Of a DNA stretch of 36,547 nt, positions 1 through 8,432 are shown piece by piece. Source of the stretch: Hyphomicrobiales bacterium (lineage in GTDB: Bacteria; Pseudomonadota; Alphaproteobacteria; Rhizobiales; Beijerinckiaceae); NCBI GenBank assembly GCA_019237205.1, contig JAFAHO010000217.1, forward strand, positions 1 through 36,547. Reading direction: 5' to 3'. Within the stretch, counting starts at the first letter, position 1; each line of letters opens with the position of its first letter. The position numbers and the translations under genes were made by a program. Under the pieces are notes generated by a model. That model saw only the letters and a list, made by a program, of their open reading frames with translations. It was not told the origin of the DNA and ran no database searches.

Positions 1-172
1 GCGCATCATTCGGTGCGGACGTCGGCTTTCTATCCCTCTTTCGCTCCCAAAATCGGACCGCTCGCTCGTTGACGCCAACAGCGGCGGCGAGGTCCTGCTG
101 CGTCATCCCAGCGAGGGTTCGCGCAGCACGAAGTTGAAGACCGGTGATGAGATTACACGTCCGATGACCCAC
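1..172 (-). CDS. Partial XRE-type helix-turn-helix regulator (C-terminus cut by window edge)
   Basis: The minus strand reads from a GTG at 172 through a DNA-binding domain with the pattern LQLRAARTLAGMTQQDLAAA followed by VGVNERAVRFWERK. This is the helix-turn-helix of small Cro/C1-type proteins common in Hyphomicrobiales: a turn at GV and a recognition helix ending in W-E-R/K. The preceding in-frame stop lies close upstream, so GTG is the only reasonable start. The C-terminus runs off the left edge. It lies inside the integrated element that ends at the tRNA-Tyr fragment, so a role in regulating the element is plausible, but that is inference. Seen: the HTH pattern. Not seen: full length or targets. 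Confidence 0.6.
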   Translation of the reverse strand, partial: MGHRTCNLITGLQLRAARTLAGMTQQDLAAAVGVNERAVRFWERKRDRKPTSAPNDA

Positions 173-232
173 AGTAGAGGGTGCGCCGGATTGTTATCTT
201 GCGCGTCGGCGAGGCTGCGGTGGGCTTACGGC

Positions 233-613
233 TCACGCGACTGCCTCACCGCGATTGGAGGCGATATACTCGGCCAGGCTTTGCGTCGTGTCGTGTGAGG
301 ACCGACCAGTCGCCCGCAACGAGCTCTCGCGGCGGCTAATGAGATTCGCCAATCGCACCAGGTCCTCGCGGGCCCGCTCGTCGCCCTTGATGGCGGCGGC
401 CTGCGTCAGTTCTTGCGTGTACTTTAGCCCGGCAAGCTCACGGAGGCGGATAGGATCATGCGAACCAAACTCGCTGATAAGGCTGTCGAGAAGATCGCGA
501 TATCGCTTTCCCTCGGCGGATCGGCCGTCGACGCCGTCAAGTTCATACAAGCGGGTTGCCGATTCGCGCGTGAGCCCTCCGCGAACGGACCCAAACGGCG
601 CTGACATTGGCAT
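233..613 (-). CDS. Conserved-looking hypothetical protein, 126 aa
   Basis: I do not recognise a named family. The protein is soluble and charged, without signal peptide or membrane segment. The C-terminal two thirds looks helical, with a patch around residues 57-95 (RLRELAGLKYTQELTQAAAI followed by KGDERAREDLVRLANLISR) of the kind seen in small phage or island DNA-binding and packaging accessories. It lies on the same strand as the partial HTH gene and the small genes at 769-1103, all inside the tRNA-Tyr-associated element. The start at 613 has no strong ribosome-binding site, and the second Met (codon 3) is equally possible. The opposite-strand reading frame looks like a shadow because it has no family-like pattern. 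Confidence 0.6.
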   Translation of the reverse strand: MPMSAPFGSVRGGLTRESATRLYELDGVDGRSAEGKRYRDLLDSLISEFGSHDPIRLRELAGLKYTQELTQAAAIKGDERAREDLVRLANLISRRESSLRATGRSSHDTTQSLAEYIASNRGEAVA

Positions 614-768
614 CCCACAGCGGAACCAATCGCGTTGTCTGTCCTTTCGGGCCTCAAAACAAACCCGGCGGGCTGACGAAACACTGACGACAGATTAGAT
701 ATAGATACAAAATACCATGACGTCAATATGATAAGTCAGAGACACTGATGGATATTCAGTCCCTTCCT

Positions 769-882
769 TCACATGCGTAGTATGGCCTCGATGCGGCGAC
801 GGCCGCGGAAAATTCGCTGGGCGAGCGTGTCCGTGATGAGATGTGTATGATGTGCGTCCAACTGAACGAGGTCGCCGCTCAT
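769..882 (-). CDS. Tiny ORF (37 aa) coupled by ATGA overlap to the gene upstream
   Basis: The ATG at 882-880 overlaps the TGA of the preceding 74-codon gene in an ATGA arrangement, the classic sign of translational coupling. The product begins MSGDLVQLDAHHTHLITDTL and ends with a basic tail (AQRIFRGRRRIEAILRM). No family is recognised. The basic tail could bind nucleic acid, which is speculation. It could also be the displaced C-terminal part of the upstream gene after a frameshift. Short length keeps confidence modest. Confidence 0.4.
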   Translation of the reverse strand: MSGDLVQLDAHHTHLITDTLAQRIFRGRRRIEAILRM

Positions 883-1103
883 CGAGCTATGCAATTTCCG
901 CATGGAACCTCAGCACGCGTGAAACGCCCCTTGAAGCTCTCGCCTGGCCCGCGCATGGCTATGAGCTTGTTGGCCACGGCGTCGTCGATCCAGACTGAGC
1001 GCTCGCCCTTCGCGTCGAGTTCCGACTCGAAGCCGACAGACCCGAGCGGAAGGGTGGCGGCTATCGCGTCAAAGGCGGCGGGAGTGAGGGAGATGCGGAT
1101 CAT
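879..1103 (-). CDS. Small conserved hypothetical protein, 74 aa
   Basis: The first about 52 residues (MIRISLTPAAFDAIAATLPL then GSVGFESELDAKGERSVWID and AMRGPGESF) match the style of a small alphaproteobacterial family of unknown function that I remember as starting MIRI, followed by an acidic middle and an RGPGES(Y/F) motif. In relatives as I remember them, RGPGESY is followed by a hydrophobic SDVILRLA-like end. Here it is followed by KGRFTRAEVPCGNCIAR, so the C-terminus may have been altered by a frameshift. The gene overlaps the next small ORF by four bases (ATGA). It lies divergent from the integrase, with a 106-bp spacer that should hold both promoters. Confidence 0.65.
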   Translation of the reverse strand: MIRISLTPAAFDAIAATLPLGSVGFESELDAKGERSVWIDDAVANKLIAMRGPGESFKGRFTRAEVPCGNCIAR

Positions 1104-1209
1104 GGAGAACGTCTAGCCCGTCGGGTTTGTTGAAGCGAACAAGGATTGCTCTTGACTAGCGGAATTGCTTGCAACATGGTGAAAACGCTCGCAACGCAGG
1201 GGCCATCGT

Positions 1210-2430
1210 ATGTCAGTTCGCAAACGCGCATGGACGACTTCGAAGGGCCTCGAAAAAGAAGCATGGGTCGTCGACTATGTGGACCAGACGGGCAAGCGTC
1301 GGCTGAAGACGTTCGCGAAAAAGAAGCTGGCGAACGATTTCGAGGCGACGGCGAACGTCGAAATTCGCGCTGGCATTCACACCGCGGACAGCGCCAGCAT
1401 TACAGTCGCAGAGGCGGGCATGCTTTGGATCGAGACCTGCGAGCGTGCGGGATTGGAACGCGCCACGATCGATCCGTATCGCCAGCATCTTCGCCTCCAT
1501 ATCGAACCGTATCTCGGACGGCTGAGGCTCTCTCAACTCTCGGCGCCGATGGTCCGCGAATTTGAAGATAGGCTCGCTCGCGGCGACATGCCGGAAGGCG
1601 CCGAACCGCGGCCGCGCTCGCCCGCGATGGTCCGTAAGGTTCGGGTGTCTCTTTCTGCCCTTCTGAGCGACGCACAGGAGCGCGGGCTCGTCTCCCGCAA
1701 CGTTGTCCGGGAGCTTCGTCGCAGCCGCAAGCGGGGCAAAGAGCGTCAAGCTGAGAAGCGTCAGAAGGGCAAGCTCAAGGTTGGGGTCGACATCCCCACG
1801 AGGGAGGAGATCAAGGCCATTGTAGAGGCCTCCAAGGGCCGTTGGCGGCCTATCCTGCTGACAGCGATCTTCACCGGCCTGCGGGCATCAGAGCTGCGCG
1901 GCCTCCGCTGGCATGACGTCGACCTCGACAAGCGCGAGCTTCACGTTCGACAGCGGGCAGATCGCTACAGCAAGATCGGTAAGCCGAAGTCGGACGCCGG
2001 GGAGCGAACCGTCCCGTTGACTCCGATCGTCGTCAACACGCTCAAGGAATGGAAGCTAGCTTGCCCGAAGAGCGGGCAGTGGCTTGTGTTCCCCTCTTCG
2101 GGCGGGATTGTTGAGCATCATTCGAACATCGTGGCGCGCGGCCTCGCACCGACTCTGATTGCCGCCGGAGTGACAGTCGACGGAAAGGGAGAGGACGACG
2201 GACCCGTCAAGCTGGCGAAGTACTCGGGGCTACATGCCTTCCGGCACTTCTACGCGTCGTGGTGCATCAATCGCCGAGTCGATGGCGGTCTCGAGCTGCC
2301 GCCGAAGGTGGTTCAGGAGCGGCTCGGGCACTCGTCAATCATGATGACGATGGACGTCTACGGCCACCTGTTCCCGCGCGGTGATGACTCGGAGGAGCTT
2401 GCGGCAGCAGAGAGTTCGCTGTTGGCCTGA
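1210..2430 (+). CDS. int: Tyrosine-type site-specific integrase
   Basis: This 406-residue recombinase would catalyse integration and excision of the element at the tRNA-Tyr site. An N-terminal arm-binding region (about 1-60) precedes a SAM-like core-binding domain (about 62-170), a basic linker (170-190) and the catalytic domain. The catalytic residues are visible: R225 in TGLRASEL, the beta-hairpin lysine K260 (GKPKSDAGERTVPL), H342-x-x-R345 in LHAFRHFYAS, H374 in LGHSS, and the nucleophile Y384 in MDVYGH. Nothing is missing, so it should be active. It points toward the att site, with one cargo gene between it and the tRNA fragment. The adjacent AT-rich repeats at 3274-3301 are candidate binding sites. 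Confidence 0.95.
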   Translation: MSVRKRAWTTSKGLEKEAWVVDYVDQTGKRRLKTFAKKKLANDFEATANVEIRAGIHTADSASITVAEAGMLWIETCERAGLERATIDPYRQHLRLHIEPYLGRLRLSQLSAPMVREFEDRLARGDMPEGAEPRPRSPAMVRKVRVSLSALLSDAQERGLVSRNVVRELRRSRKRGKERQAEKRQKGKLKVGVDIPTREEIKAIVEASKGRWRPILLTAIFTGLRASELRGLRWHDVDLDKRELHVRQRADRYSKIGKPKSDAGERTVPLTPIVVNTLKEWKLACPKSGQWLVFPSSGGIVEHHSNIVARGLAPTLIAAGVTVDGKGEDDGPVKLAKYSGLHAFRHFYASWCINRRVDGGLELPPKVVQERLGHSSIMMTMDVYGHLFPRGDDSEELAAAESSLLA

Positions 2431-2522
2431 CAGTCGATCAAGTTTTTTTGTCTCGATTTTCAATCGCGAGTCGAGCACTTTCCGGCAATTGTCCGTAAGC
2501 GGCGTCAATGTGTTTTGGCTGA

Positions 2523-3206
2523 CTAATTTTCTACAATCAGGTTTACAAATTCAAACAGAGAGTATGCGACACTTCTGTCGTCATTTAAGTCAATCTGTCC
2601 GGGATGCACTGCATTGTTTCCTATTACGCGTACAATATCTAGCCCCTTCTGGACGATCGGGCTCAGCCCTTTTGCTGCAAGATTCCCAATGTTCTTGTTC
2701 AAATTTTCGCTATCTTCACCTAGATGTCGACAAAGCTTTTGAATAGCGAGCCGCAACAGGGCTGCGGCGCCGCGAGGAGAAACACTAACAATGCCTGCCG
2801 CCTCCGAAAAATCGTGGGCAACGTCTTCAGGCATGTCGTCATGCGGCATCGTAGTGAGTGTGGTTCGCGGAAAAATCAACTTGTCATATAGCCAAACCGC
2901 AAATTCTTTACAGGAACAACACCGAGATAAAGAAAGGTTCTCGACCGAGACTCGGGAACCTCCACTTTGAGGGCCGAACCAAACATACCCGGCCATCAAC
3001 TTGCTCAATTGTTCGCGCGCCGCGTTTCTGTCATCCATCGATTCCATTCTGTAAATAGCCAATTGATTGGCCTGCTCATCCTCCGGCTGGGGCGGAAACG
3101 ATGCCTCTTGAGCGTAGCACCGAAACCACTCCTGAGCCGAAAACGCGCCGCAGTGTGGACAACTGAATGACTCGGCGCCGAGTGCAGGCACCTTCATCCT
3201 GGCCAT
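2523..3206 (-). CDS. DUF4145 protein with N-terminal zinc ribbon
   Basis: The 227-residue protein has two parts. The N-terminal part carries C16-x2-C19 (CPHC) and C96/C97-x-C99 (CCSC), which together would form a four-cysteine zinc ribbon. The C-terminal part (about 138-227) matches DUF4145: SPRGAAALLRLAIQKLCRHL and later IGNNAVHPGQIDL. DUF4145 domains occur alone or fused to nucleases and helicases and are frequent in defence islands; their biochemical role is unknown. The gene is visibly AT-richer than its surroundings, which fits recent transfer. It sits between the integrase and the att site, a usual cargo position. It is transcribed toward the integrase, tail to tail. A defence role is inference from family and location only. 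Confidence 0.85.
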   Translation of the reverse strand: MARMKVPALGAESFSCPHCGAFSAQEWFRCYAQEASFPPQPEDEQANQLAIYRMESMDDRNAAREQLSKLMAGYVWFGPQSGGSRVSVENLSLSRCCSCKEFAVWLYDKLIFPRTTLTTMPHDDMPEDVAHDFSEAAGIVSVSPRGAAALLRLAIQKLCRHLGEDSENLNKNIGNLAAKGLSPIVQKGLDIVRVIGNNAVHPGQIDLNDDRSVAYSLFEFVNLIVEN

Positions 3207-3273
3207 TTAACTAGTCTCCAATACGCGAAGTATGCGCTCCGGTACGTTCGCGACACAAGCGCGACACGTTGCA

Positions 3274-3301
3274 ATAATATCCCATATTATCAACATATTA
3301 T
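3274..3301. repeat. AT-rich direct and inverted repeats beside the att site
   Basis: CATATTAT occurs twice in direct orientation (3283-3290 and 3294-3301), 11 bp start to start. ATAATAT at 3274-3280 is the inverse of ATATTAT at 3284-3290. The cluster abuts the tRNA-Tyr fragment and sits on the element side. Integrase or excisionase arm-type sites often look like this, but no protein binding can be shown from sequence. Confidence 0.45.
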
Positions 3302-3360
3302 GGCGGACTGTAAATCCGCTGGCTAAGCCTTCGTAGGTTCGAGTCCTACCTCCCCCACCA
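3302..3360 (+). tRNA. tRNA-Tyr (GTA) 3'-half fragment: attachment site of the integrated element
   Basis: The stretch encodes the anticodon arm (GGACTGTAAATCC, anticodon GTA at 3310-3312), the long class II variable arm (GGCTAAGCC), the T arm (GTAGG-TTCGAGT-CCTAC), the 3' acceptor strand and an encoded CCA (3358-3360). Upstream, where the acceptor 5' strand, D arm and anticodon 5' flank should be, the sequence is unrelated AT-rich DNA. This is therefore half a tRNA gene. Tyrosine integrases commonly use the 3' half of tRNA genes, and the element carries a copy that restores the gene at its other end. The intact tRNA-Tyr is expected to the left of this window. Host DNA begins at about 3361. 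Confidence 0.9.
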
Positions 3361-3460
3361 TCATTCTGATGTTTCAAACCTGAGCCCGCGGAGGCTGCCG
3401 TAACTGCTCGGCCGCCCGCTCAGTCGGGTCTGCCGGGTCCGTGCGCGAATGCCTCGAAAT

Positions 3461-3877
3461 TCACAGCTGCTCGCGTCTTAGCCCAAGCACGCGCCCGGGC
3501 GGTGTCGATCGATAGTCCGGCAGATCGATCAGCACGCGCTCGGCCCCGCCTGGGTTGTAGAGCGCCAATAGGCGCAGCGGTTCCCAACTTGTATTGATTG
3601 TCGAGTGAAAAATCGCCGTGGGGATATAGATTGTGTCGCCGGGGCGCACGGCGAACGGCGGCTGGTCGTCAACCATCTGCTCGCCGACCCCGGAGAGCAC
3701 GTAGAGGATTTCCTCCGAAAACGGATGGTTGTGCCGGACGTGGCCTTGTCCAGGCAGCAACACGACTTCACCGAACGTAATCTTGGCTCCGGGCGTCTGG
3801 TCGGGGCTGACCATCCATTTGATCACGCCCCAGTCAAAGCTGTGCGTCGCGACGCTCGAGGTGTCGATGGCCGCCAT
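3461..3877 (-). CDS. Single-domain cupin protein
   Basis: The start was placed at 3877 because GGGAGGA lies nine bases upstream and homology-like sequence begins there; the frame stays open upstream to 4057 but shows no conserved pattern. The 138-residue product is one cupin barrel. Motif 1 is H49-x-H51 with E55/E56 and G63 (HNHPFSEEILYVLSG). Motif 2 is PGDTIYIPTAIFH with H91. These give the usual two-His/Glu/His metal site. Such small cupins act as sugar isomerases, lactonases, dioxygenases or ligand binders, and the sequence does not decide between them. It diverges from the TIM-barrel isomerase gene across about 245 bp, so it probably belongs to the same sugar locus. Confidence 0.85.
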   Translation of the reverse strand: MAAIDTSSVATHSFDWGVIKWMVSPDQTPGAKITFGEVVLLPGQGHVRHNHPFSEEILYVLSGVGEQMVDDQPPFAVRPGDTIYIPTAIFHSTINTSWEPLRLLALYNPGGAERVLIDLPDYRSTPPGRVLGLRREQL

Positions 3878-4122
3878 TGGTCCATTCCTCCCTATTCGAT
3901 CCGCAGGCTTTTGCGGTCGCCCTCTTGCGCGCCCGGACGAAGACAAAGGCGTCGGCTGGACGCGCGGCGGCCCGGCCTGGCCAAGCCCTTGGCGGCCGCT
4001 AGCATGCTTGCGCGCGAGGGCGATTTCAATACAGTATGCGTGACGCGCGAAGGGCAAGGCCCAGCATGGTGAACTGCCCGGTAGGGCAAGAGCGGCGTCG
4101 TCATCGGGGAGGGCAAGCGGTC

Positions 4123-5172
4123 ATGGCCGAGCGCAACAATTGGCCAAAATTGCACAACGCGATGTGGCCCGGCGTGGTCGGCAAGGGCGGCGACGCTGAG
4201 CCGCCGATCGAACTGACGACGCTACTTGATCTCACGGCTGCGGCCAGCGTCGATGGCGTTAAGTTCGATGGCGTCGACCTGTTTCTGGCGGACCCTCACA
4301 CCAGCATCGACTCGAGCGACGACGAGATCAAGCGACTTGCCGACCTTGTCGGGTCCAGCAATTTGGCGATCGGCTCGCTCGTAGCGCCCGTTTGGCCGCC
4401 GGTCGGCGGCGGTTCGGCGATGGGGAGCGCCGACGAGCGCAAGCGCTTTGTGACCATGGTTGAGAAAGCCTGCCGCGTCGCGCAAAAGCTGCGCGATCTC
4501 GGAGTGCGGCCATATGGCGTCGTTCGCATCGATTCGGCGACGGGAGTCCATGAATGGGCGGAGAATCCGGTCGCCAACACGAAACTGATTGCAGACACAT
4601 TTCGGGAAGCGTGCGACGTCGCGGAGGCGCATGGCGAACGATTGGCGGCGGAAGGCGAGATCTGCTGGGGCGGCATGCACGGGTGGAAGAGCATGGTCCA
4701 TTTGCTGGAGACCGTCGCACGCCCAAAGACCCTCGGATTTCAGGCCGACATGGCGCACACTCTGCTTTACACTCTGGGCTACAACGCCCCCGAGGAGCGT
4801 ATCCTTCCGGCGGATTTTCATTGGGAGAATCGGGAGACTTTAGAAGCCGCGCTCAAGAAATTGACGCATGCGCTTCGCCCGTGGACGATCGATTTTCACG
4901 TCGCGCAGAACGACGCCACCGTCAGGGGTTCCGGCACGCATGACAAGACCGGTCGACACTGCACGGTCGACGATCCGCAAGGCAAGCTCGATATCGTTCA
5001 TGACGCCGGCTATTGGCTGCGCGACGACAGCGGCGCGCTGACCAAGGCCTTCCAGCACATTTGCTGGGACGGTTGCATGTTCCCCAATTCAACGATGACG
5101 CGTCAGCAGACCTGGAACGACATCCTGGGCACGATGATCAAGGTCCGCGACGCCCACGGCTGGCGGCAGTGA
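4123..5172 (+). CDS. Sugar phosphate isomerase/epimerase-like TIM-barrel protein
   Basis: The product has 349 residues, started at the ATG preceded by GGGGAGGG. It belongs to the xylose-isomerase-like (AP endonuclease 2) TIM-barrel group. Metal-ligand candidates fall on separate strands: E in [14 protein letters not shown] and H in [12 protein letters not shown], and the H and D of [20 protein letters not shown]. The conserved end contains [20 protein letters not shown]. Members isomerise or epimerise sugars, or cleave 3-keto-glycosides. It is the first gene of a four-gene plus-strand run (isomerase, dehydrogenase, Tm-1-like, PEP-hydrolase-like). Pairing with a Gfo/Idh/MocA enzyme is typical of oxidation-first sugar pathways. 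The substrate is not readable from the sequence. Confidence 0.85.
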   Translation: MAERNNWPKLHNAMWPGVVGKGGDAEPPIELTTLLDLTAAASVDGVKFDGVDLFLADPHTSIDSSDDEIKRLADLVGSSNLAIGSLVAPVWPPVGGGSAMGSADERKRFVTMVEKACRVAQKLRDLGVRPYGVVRIDSATGVHEWAENPVANTKLIADTFREACDVAEAHGERLAAEGEICWGGMHGWKSMVHLLETVARPKTLGFQADMAHTLLYTLGYNAPEERILPADFHWENRETLEAALKKLTHALRPWTIDFHVAQNDATVRGSGTHDKTGRHCTVDDPQGKLDIVHDAGYWLRDDSGALTKAFQHICWDGCMFPNSTMTRQQTWNDILGTMIKVRDAHGWRQ

Positions 5173-5194
5173 ATACCCTTTTCGGAGACTGCTG

Positions 5195-6340
5195 ATGGGC
5201 GCGAACAAAGAGCTCAGGGTCGGCCTGGTCGGCTGCGGTTTCATGGGCCGGACGCATTCGAACGCCTTCGGGAAGGTCAACAGATTCTTCGACGTCGAAT
5301 ATCAGCCAGTCCTTGCGGCGGTTTGCGCCCGGAATCGCGCCAGTGCGCAGGCCTTCGCAGACAATTGGGGATATTCGTCGTTTGAGACGGACTGGCGCAA
5401 GCTGGTGGCTCGAAAGGATATCGACCTCATCGACATCGCGAGTCCGAACGACACGCACGCCGAAATCGCCGTCGCCGCGGCTGAAGCCGGCAAGATGGTG
5501 ATGTGCGAGAAGCCGCTTGGCCGCAATGCAGCCGAGTCCGAGAAAATGGCCGCGGCGGTCGAATCGGCGAGAACGCCGAATATGGTCTGGTACAACTACC
5601 GCCGCGTGCCGGCGGTGACGCTCGCCAAGCAGTTGGTTGACGAAGGGCGCTTAGGAAAGATCTTTCATTATCGCGCAAAATTTCTGCAGGACTGGACGAT
5701 CTCTGCCGACCTGCCGCAGGGCGGCCTGGGACTCTGGCGCCTCGATGCAAGCGTGGCCGGCAGCGGCGTCACCGGCGATTTGTTGGCCCATTGCATAGAC
5801 ACTGCAATGTGGCTCAACGGACCGATCGCCACGGTGACGGCGATGACTGAGACATTCATCAAGGAGCGCAGCCACGCGATCACCGGCAAGGTCGAGAAAG
5901 TCACAATCGACGACGCGAGCGCATTCCTGGCGCGCTTTCAGAACGGCTCGCTCGCGACGTTCGAGGCGACCCGTTACGCGCGTGGTCATAAGGCGCTCTA
6001 CACGCTCGAGATCAACGGCGCGGACGCATCGATCATGTGGGATTTGCACGATCTGCATCGCTTGCAGTATTTCGATCACAGCGACGAAGGCCGCGTTCGC
6101 GGCTGGCGCGCCTTGCACATCACCGATGGCGATCACCCCTATATGAAGCATTGGTGGGTCCCGGGACTGCAGATCGGCTACGAGCACACGTTCATCCATC
6201 AGGTGGCCGATTTCCTCGAGGCGCTTGCAAGCGGCAAGCCTGCGAGCCCGACGTTCCGGGAGGCCCTTGCCACCGACTACGTCGCCGAGGCCGTGCTGCA
6301 GTCCGCCAATTCCGGTCGCTGGGAGCAGGTCCGGCAATGA
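5195..6340 (+). CDS. Gfo/Idh/MocA family NAD(P)-dependent oxidoreductase
   Basis: The 381-residue enzyme opens with a Rossmann fold: G13-C-G15-F-M-G18 ([16 protein letters not shown]). The catalytic lysine of the family is in the EKP motif (E105-K106-P107), and D195-x3-H199 in [14 protein letters not shown] supplies the acid/base pair, so the active site looks complete. Family members oxidise cyclic sugars, inositols and sugar acids, commonly at C1 or C3. The gene follows the isomerase by 22 bp, which implies co-transcription. Oxidation of the imported sugar or polyol is the likely role. Substrate and cofactor preference (NAD or NADP) are not decided here. Confidence 0.93.
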   Translation: MGANKELRVGLVGCGFMGRTHSNAFGKVNRFFDVEYQPVLAAVCARNRASAQAFADNWGYSSFETDWRKLVARKDIDLIDIASPNDTHAEIAVAAAEAGKMVMCEKPLGRNAAESEKMAAAVESARTPNMVWYNYRRVPAVTLAKQLVDEGRLGKIFHYRAKFLQDWTISADLPQGGLGLWRLDASVAGSGVTGDLLAHCIDTAMWLNGPIATVTAMTETFIKERSHAITGKVEKVTIDDASAFLARFQNGSLATFEATRYARGHKALYTLEINGADASIMWDLHDLHRLQYFDHSDEGRVRGWRALHITDGDHPYMKHWWVPGLQIGYEHTFIHQVADFLEALASGKPASPTFREALATDYVAEAVLQSANSGRWEQVRQ

Positions 6341-6397
6341 AATGGGGTTTGGCCCTAGCGCCGGTCTGAGGTCGCCGACAACGGAAACGCGGACGTA

Positions 6398-7588
6398 ATG
6401 AAGCGCATTCTGGTCGTCGGCACCGCGGATACGAAGGGCGAGGAACTCACGTATCTGCGAACAGCGATCGCGGAGGCAGGGGCGGTCGGCATCGTCGTCG
6501 ACGTTGGCGTTGGCGAGCCGAATTGCGCAGTCGATATCCCGCGCAGTCAGGTCGCCGCAAGCGGCTCGGACGCGACCGTTGTGAGCGGCGACCGGGGCGC
6601 TGCGGTCGCTGCTATGGGCGAGGCTTTTGCGAGCTTCCTCGCCGGGGCTGACGGATTCGATGCAATCCTTGGAATTGGCGGCGGAGGCGGAACTTCGATC
6701 GTCACGCGCGGCATGCGGGCGCTTCCGATCGGCCTTCCGAAGATTATGGTGTCGACGCTCGCGTCGGGCGACGTCGCTCCCTTCGTCGACGTGTCGGACA
6801 TCGTGATGATGCCGTCGATCACCGATTTGGCGGGCCTCAATAGCGTCAGCCGAATGGTGCTGCGGAATGCGGCTTTCGCTATCGTGGGCATGACCGCGGC
6901 GGCGGTCGCACGCAACGACAGCAAAACGTCGATCGGTCTGACCATGTTCGGCGTCACGACGCCCTGTGTGACGCGTGTCGTCGAGAAGCTGCGCGACCGA
7001 CATGATTGCCTTGTGTTTCACGCCACCGGGACCGGCGGCCGCGCTATGGAGAAGCTGGCGGACAGCGACAAGCTGGCGGCGGTTATCGACGTGACCACAA
7101 CGGAGGTCTGCGATCATCTCTTCGGCGGCGTTCTTAGCGCCGGGCCGGACAGGCTGGGCGCGATAGCGCGTCGGCGCCTGCCTTATGTGGGCTCGGTCGG
7201 GGCGCTGGACATGGTGAACTTCTGGGGGCTTCAGAGCGTGCCGGAGCAATTTCATCACCGCAATCTGCATGTTCACAATCCGCAGGTGACGTTGATGCGG
7301 ACAACGCCGGAAGAATGCCGGCGGCTTGGTTCATGGATCGCTGAAAAACTGAACGCCTGCGATGGCCCTTTGCGCTTTCTCATTCCTGAGAAAGGCGTGT
7401 CGGCGCTCGACATCGTCGGCGGGCCATTCTTTGACCCTGACGCGGACGCAGCGCTATTCGACGCACTGGAAAATTGTCTGCGCGCGACGTCGGACCGGCG
7501 TATTATCCGGCTGAGCCGCCACATCAATGACCCGGCCTTTTCAGACGCCCTGGTCGACAACTTTCTCGAAATCGCTCCCGGAAATTGA
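6398..7588 (+). CDS. Tm-1-like ATP-binding domain protein (UPF0261 family)
   Basis: The 396-residue protein starts [16 protein letters not shown] and has a glycine loop [12 protein letters not shown] near residue 92, both hallmarks of the Tm-1 N-terminal domain. Tomato Tm-1 is known for an ATP-dependent inhibitory interaction with tobamovirus replication protein, but the bacterial role is unsettled. In many bacteria the gene sits directly before a PEP-hydrolase-like gene, and in fungi and plants the two domains are fused. The same pairing occurs here with a 7-bp gap. It lies in the sugar cluster 57 bp after the dehydrogenase, so an enzymatic step on a pathway intermediate is the likely role. 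That is inference. Confidence 0.9.
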   Translation: MKRILVVGTADTKGEELTYLRTAIAEAGAVGIVVDVGVGEPNCAVDIPRSQVAASGSDATVVSGDRGAAVAAMGEAFASFLAGADGFDAILGIGGGGGTSIVTRGMRALPIGLPKIMVSTLASGDVAPFVDVSDIVMMPSITDLAGLNSVSRMVLRNAAFAIVGMTAAAVARNDSKTSIGLTMFGVTTPCVTRVVEKLRDRHDCLVFHATGTGGRAMEKLADSDKLAAVIDVTTTEVCDHLFGGVLSAGPDRLGAIARRRLPYVGSVGALDMVNFWGLQSVPEQFHHRNLHVHNPQVTLMRTTPEECRRLGSWIAEKLNACDGPLRFLIPEKGVSALDIVGGPFFDPDADAALFDALENCLRATSDRRIIRLSRHINDPAFSDALVDNFLEIAPGN

Positions 7589-7595
7589 AATCCGC

Positions 7596-8432
7596 ATGCA
7601 ACAGTCAAATCGCCGGGCGATCGTCGCCAAGCTCGCCGCAATGGTCCGCGAGAGGCAGCCGATCATCGGCGGCGGCGCGGGCACGGGCCTCTCTGCAAAA
7701 TGCGAGGAGGCGGGCGGCCTCGATCTGATCGTCATCTACAATTCGGGACGCTATCGCATGGCCGGACGCGGTTCGGCGGCCGGGCTGCTCGCTTTTGGCA
7801 ATGCGAACGAAATCGTCAAGGACATGGCGCGCGAAGTGCTGCCTGTGGTCAGGCGCACGCCGGTGCTGGCGGGCGTCAACGGCACGGATCCGTTCGTTTT
7901 GATGCCTCAGTTCCTGGCTGAGCTCAAAGCGATGGGCTTCGCCGGCGTGCAGAATTTCCCGACCGTCGGACTCTTTGACGGCGTCATGCGCGCGAGTTTC
8001 GAGGAGACCGGACTCGGCTTCGGCCTCGAAGTCGACATGATCGCCATGGCGCACAACCTCGACCTGTTGACGACGCCCTATGTGTTCAGTCCCGCCGAGG
8101 CGGAAGCGATGGTTCGCGCCGGCGCCGACGTCATCGTTGCGCATATGGGCGTGACCGTCGGCGGCTCGATCGGCGCCGCCTCGGCAAAATCGCGCGAACA
8201 ATGCGTCGAGGAGATCGACCGAATCGCGGAGGCCGCGCTGCGCGTTCGCCCGGAGATTATCGTGCTGTGCCACGGCGGTCCGATCGCCACGCCGGGCGAC
8301 GCGGAATTCATGCTTCGCGCTTGCCGCCACTGCCATGGCTTCTATGGCGCGAGCAGCATGGAGCGCCTCCCGGTCGAAATCGCGCTGACTGAGCAGGCGC
8401 GGAGTTTCAAGCGCATCAGCTTTGCCGATTGA
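7596..8432 (+). CDS. Phosphoenolpyruvate hydrolase-like TIM-barrel protein
   Basis: The start is the ATG at 7596, seven bases after the Tm-1-like stop; an upstream in-frame start would overlap that gene. The 278-residue product has the family opening [20 protein letters not shown], then [26 protein letters not shown] and [14 protein letters not shown]. The family is named after PEP hydrolase and is related to the PEP mutase/isocitrate lyase and aldolase-type barrels, but most members lack assays. With its Tm-1-like partner it may form a two-component enzyme, as in eukaryotic fusions. Its last 17 bases overlap the end of the RND pump gene on the other strand. Confidence 0.9.
   Translation: MQQSNRRAIVAKLAAMVRERQPIIGGGAGTGLSAKCEEAGGLDLIVIYNSGRYRMAGRGSAAGLLAFGNANEIVKDMAREVLPVVRRTPVLAGVNGTDPFVLMPQFLAELKAMGFAGVQNFPTVGLFDGVMRASFEETGLGFGLEVDMIAMAHNLDLLTTPYVFSPAEAEAMVRAGADVIVAHMGVTVGGSIGAASAKSREQCVEEIDRIAEAALRVRPEIIVLCHGGPIATPGDAEFMLRACRHCHGFYGASSMERLPVEIALTEQARSFKRISFAD

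Noticed and set aside
3302..3360. Complete functional tRNA-Tyr gene
   Set aside because: Acceptor 5' strand and D arm are absent upstream, so it cannot fold into a tRNA.
5651..7276. Long open frame of 541 codons on the minus strand
   Set aside because: It lies opposite the dehydrogenase and Tm-1-like genes, has no family motif and is rich in His/Arg, as expected for a GC-rich shadow frame.
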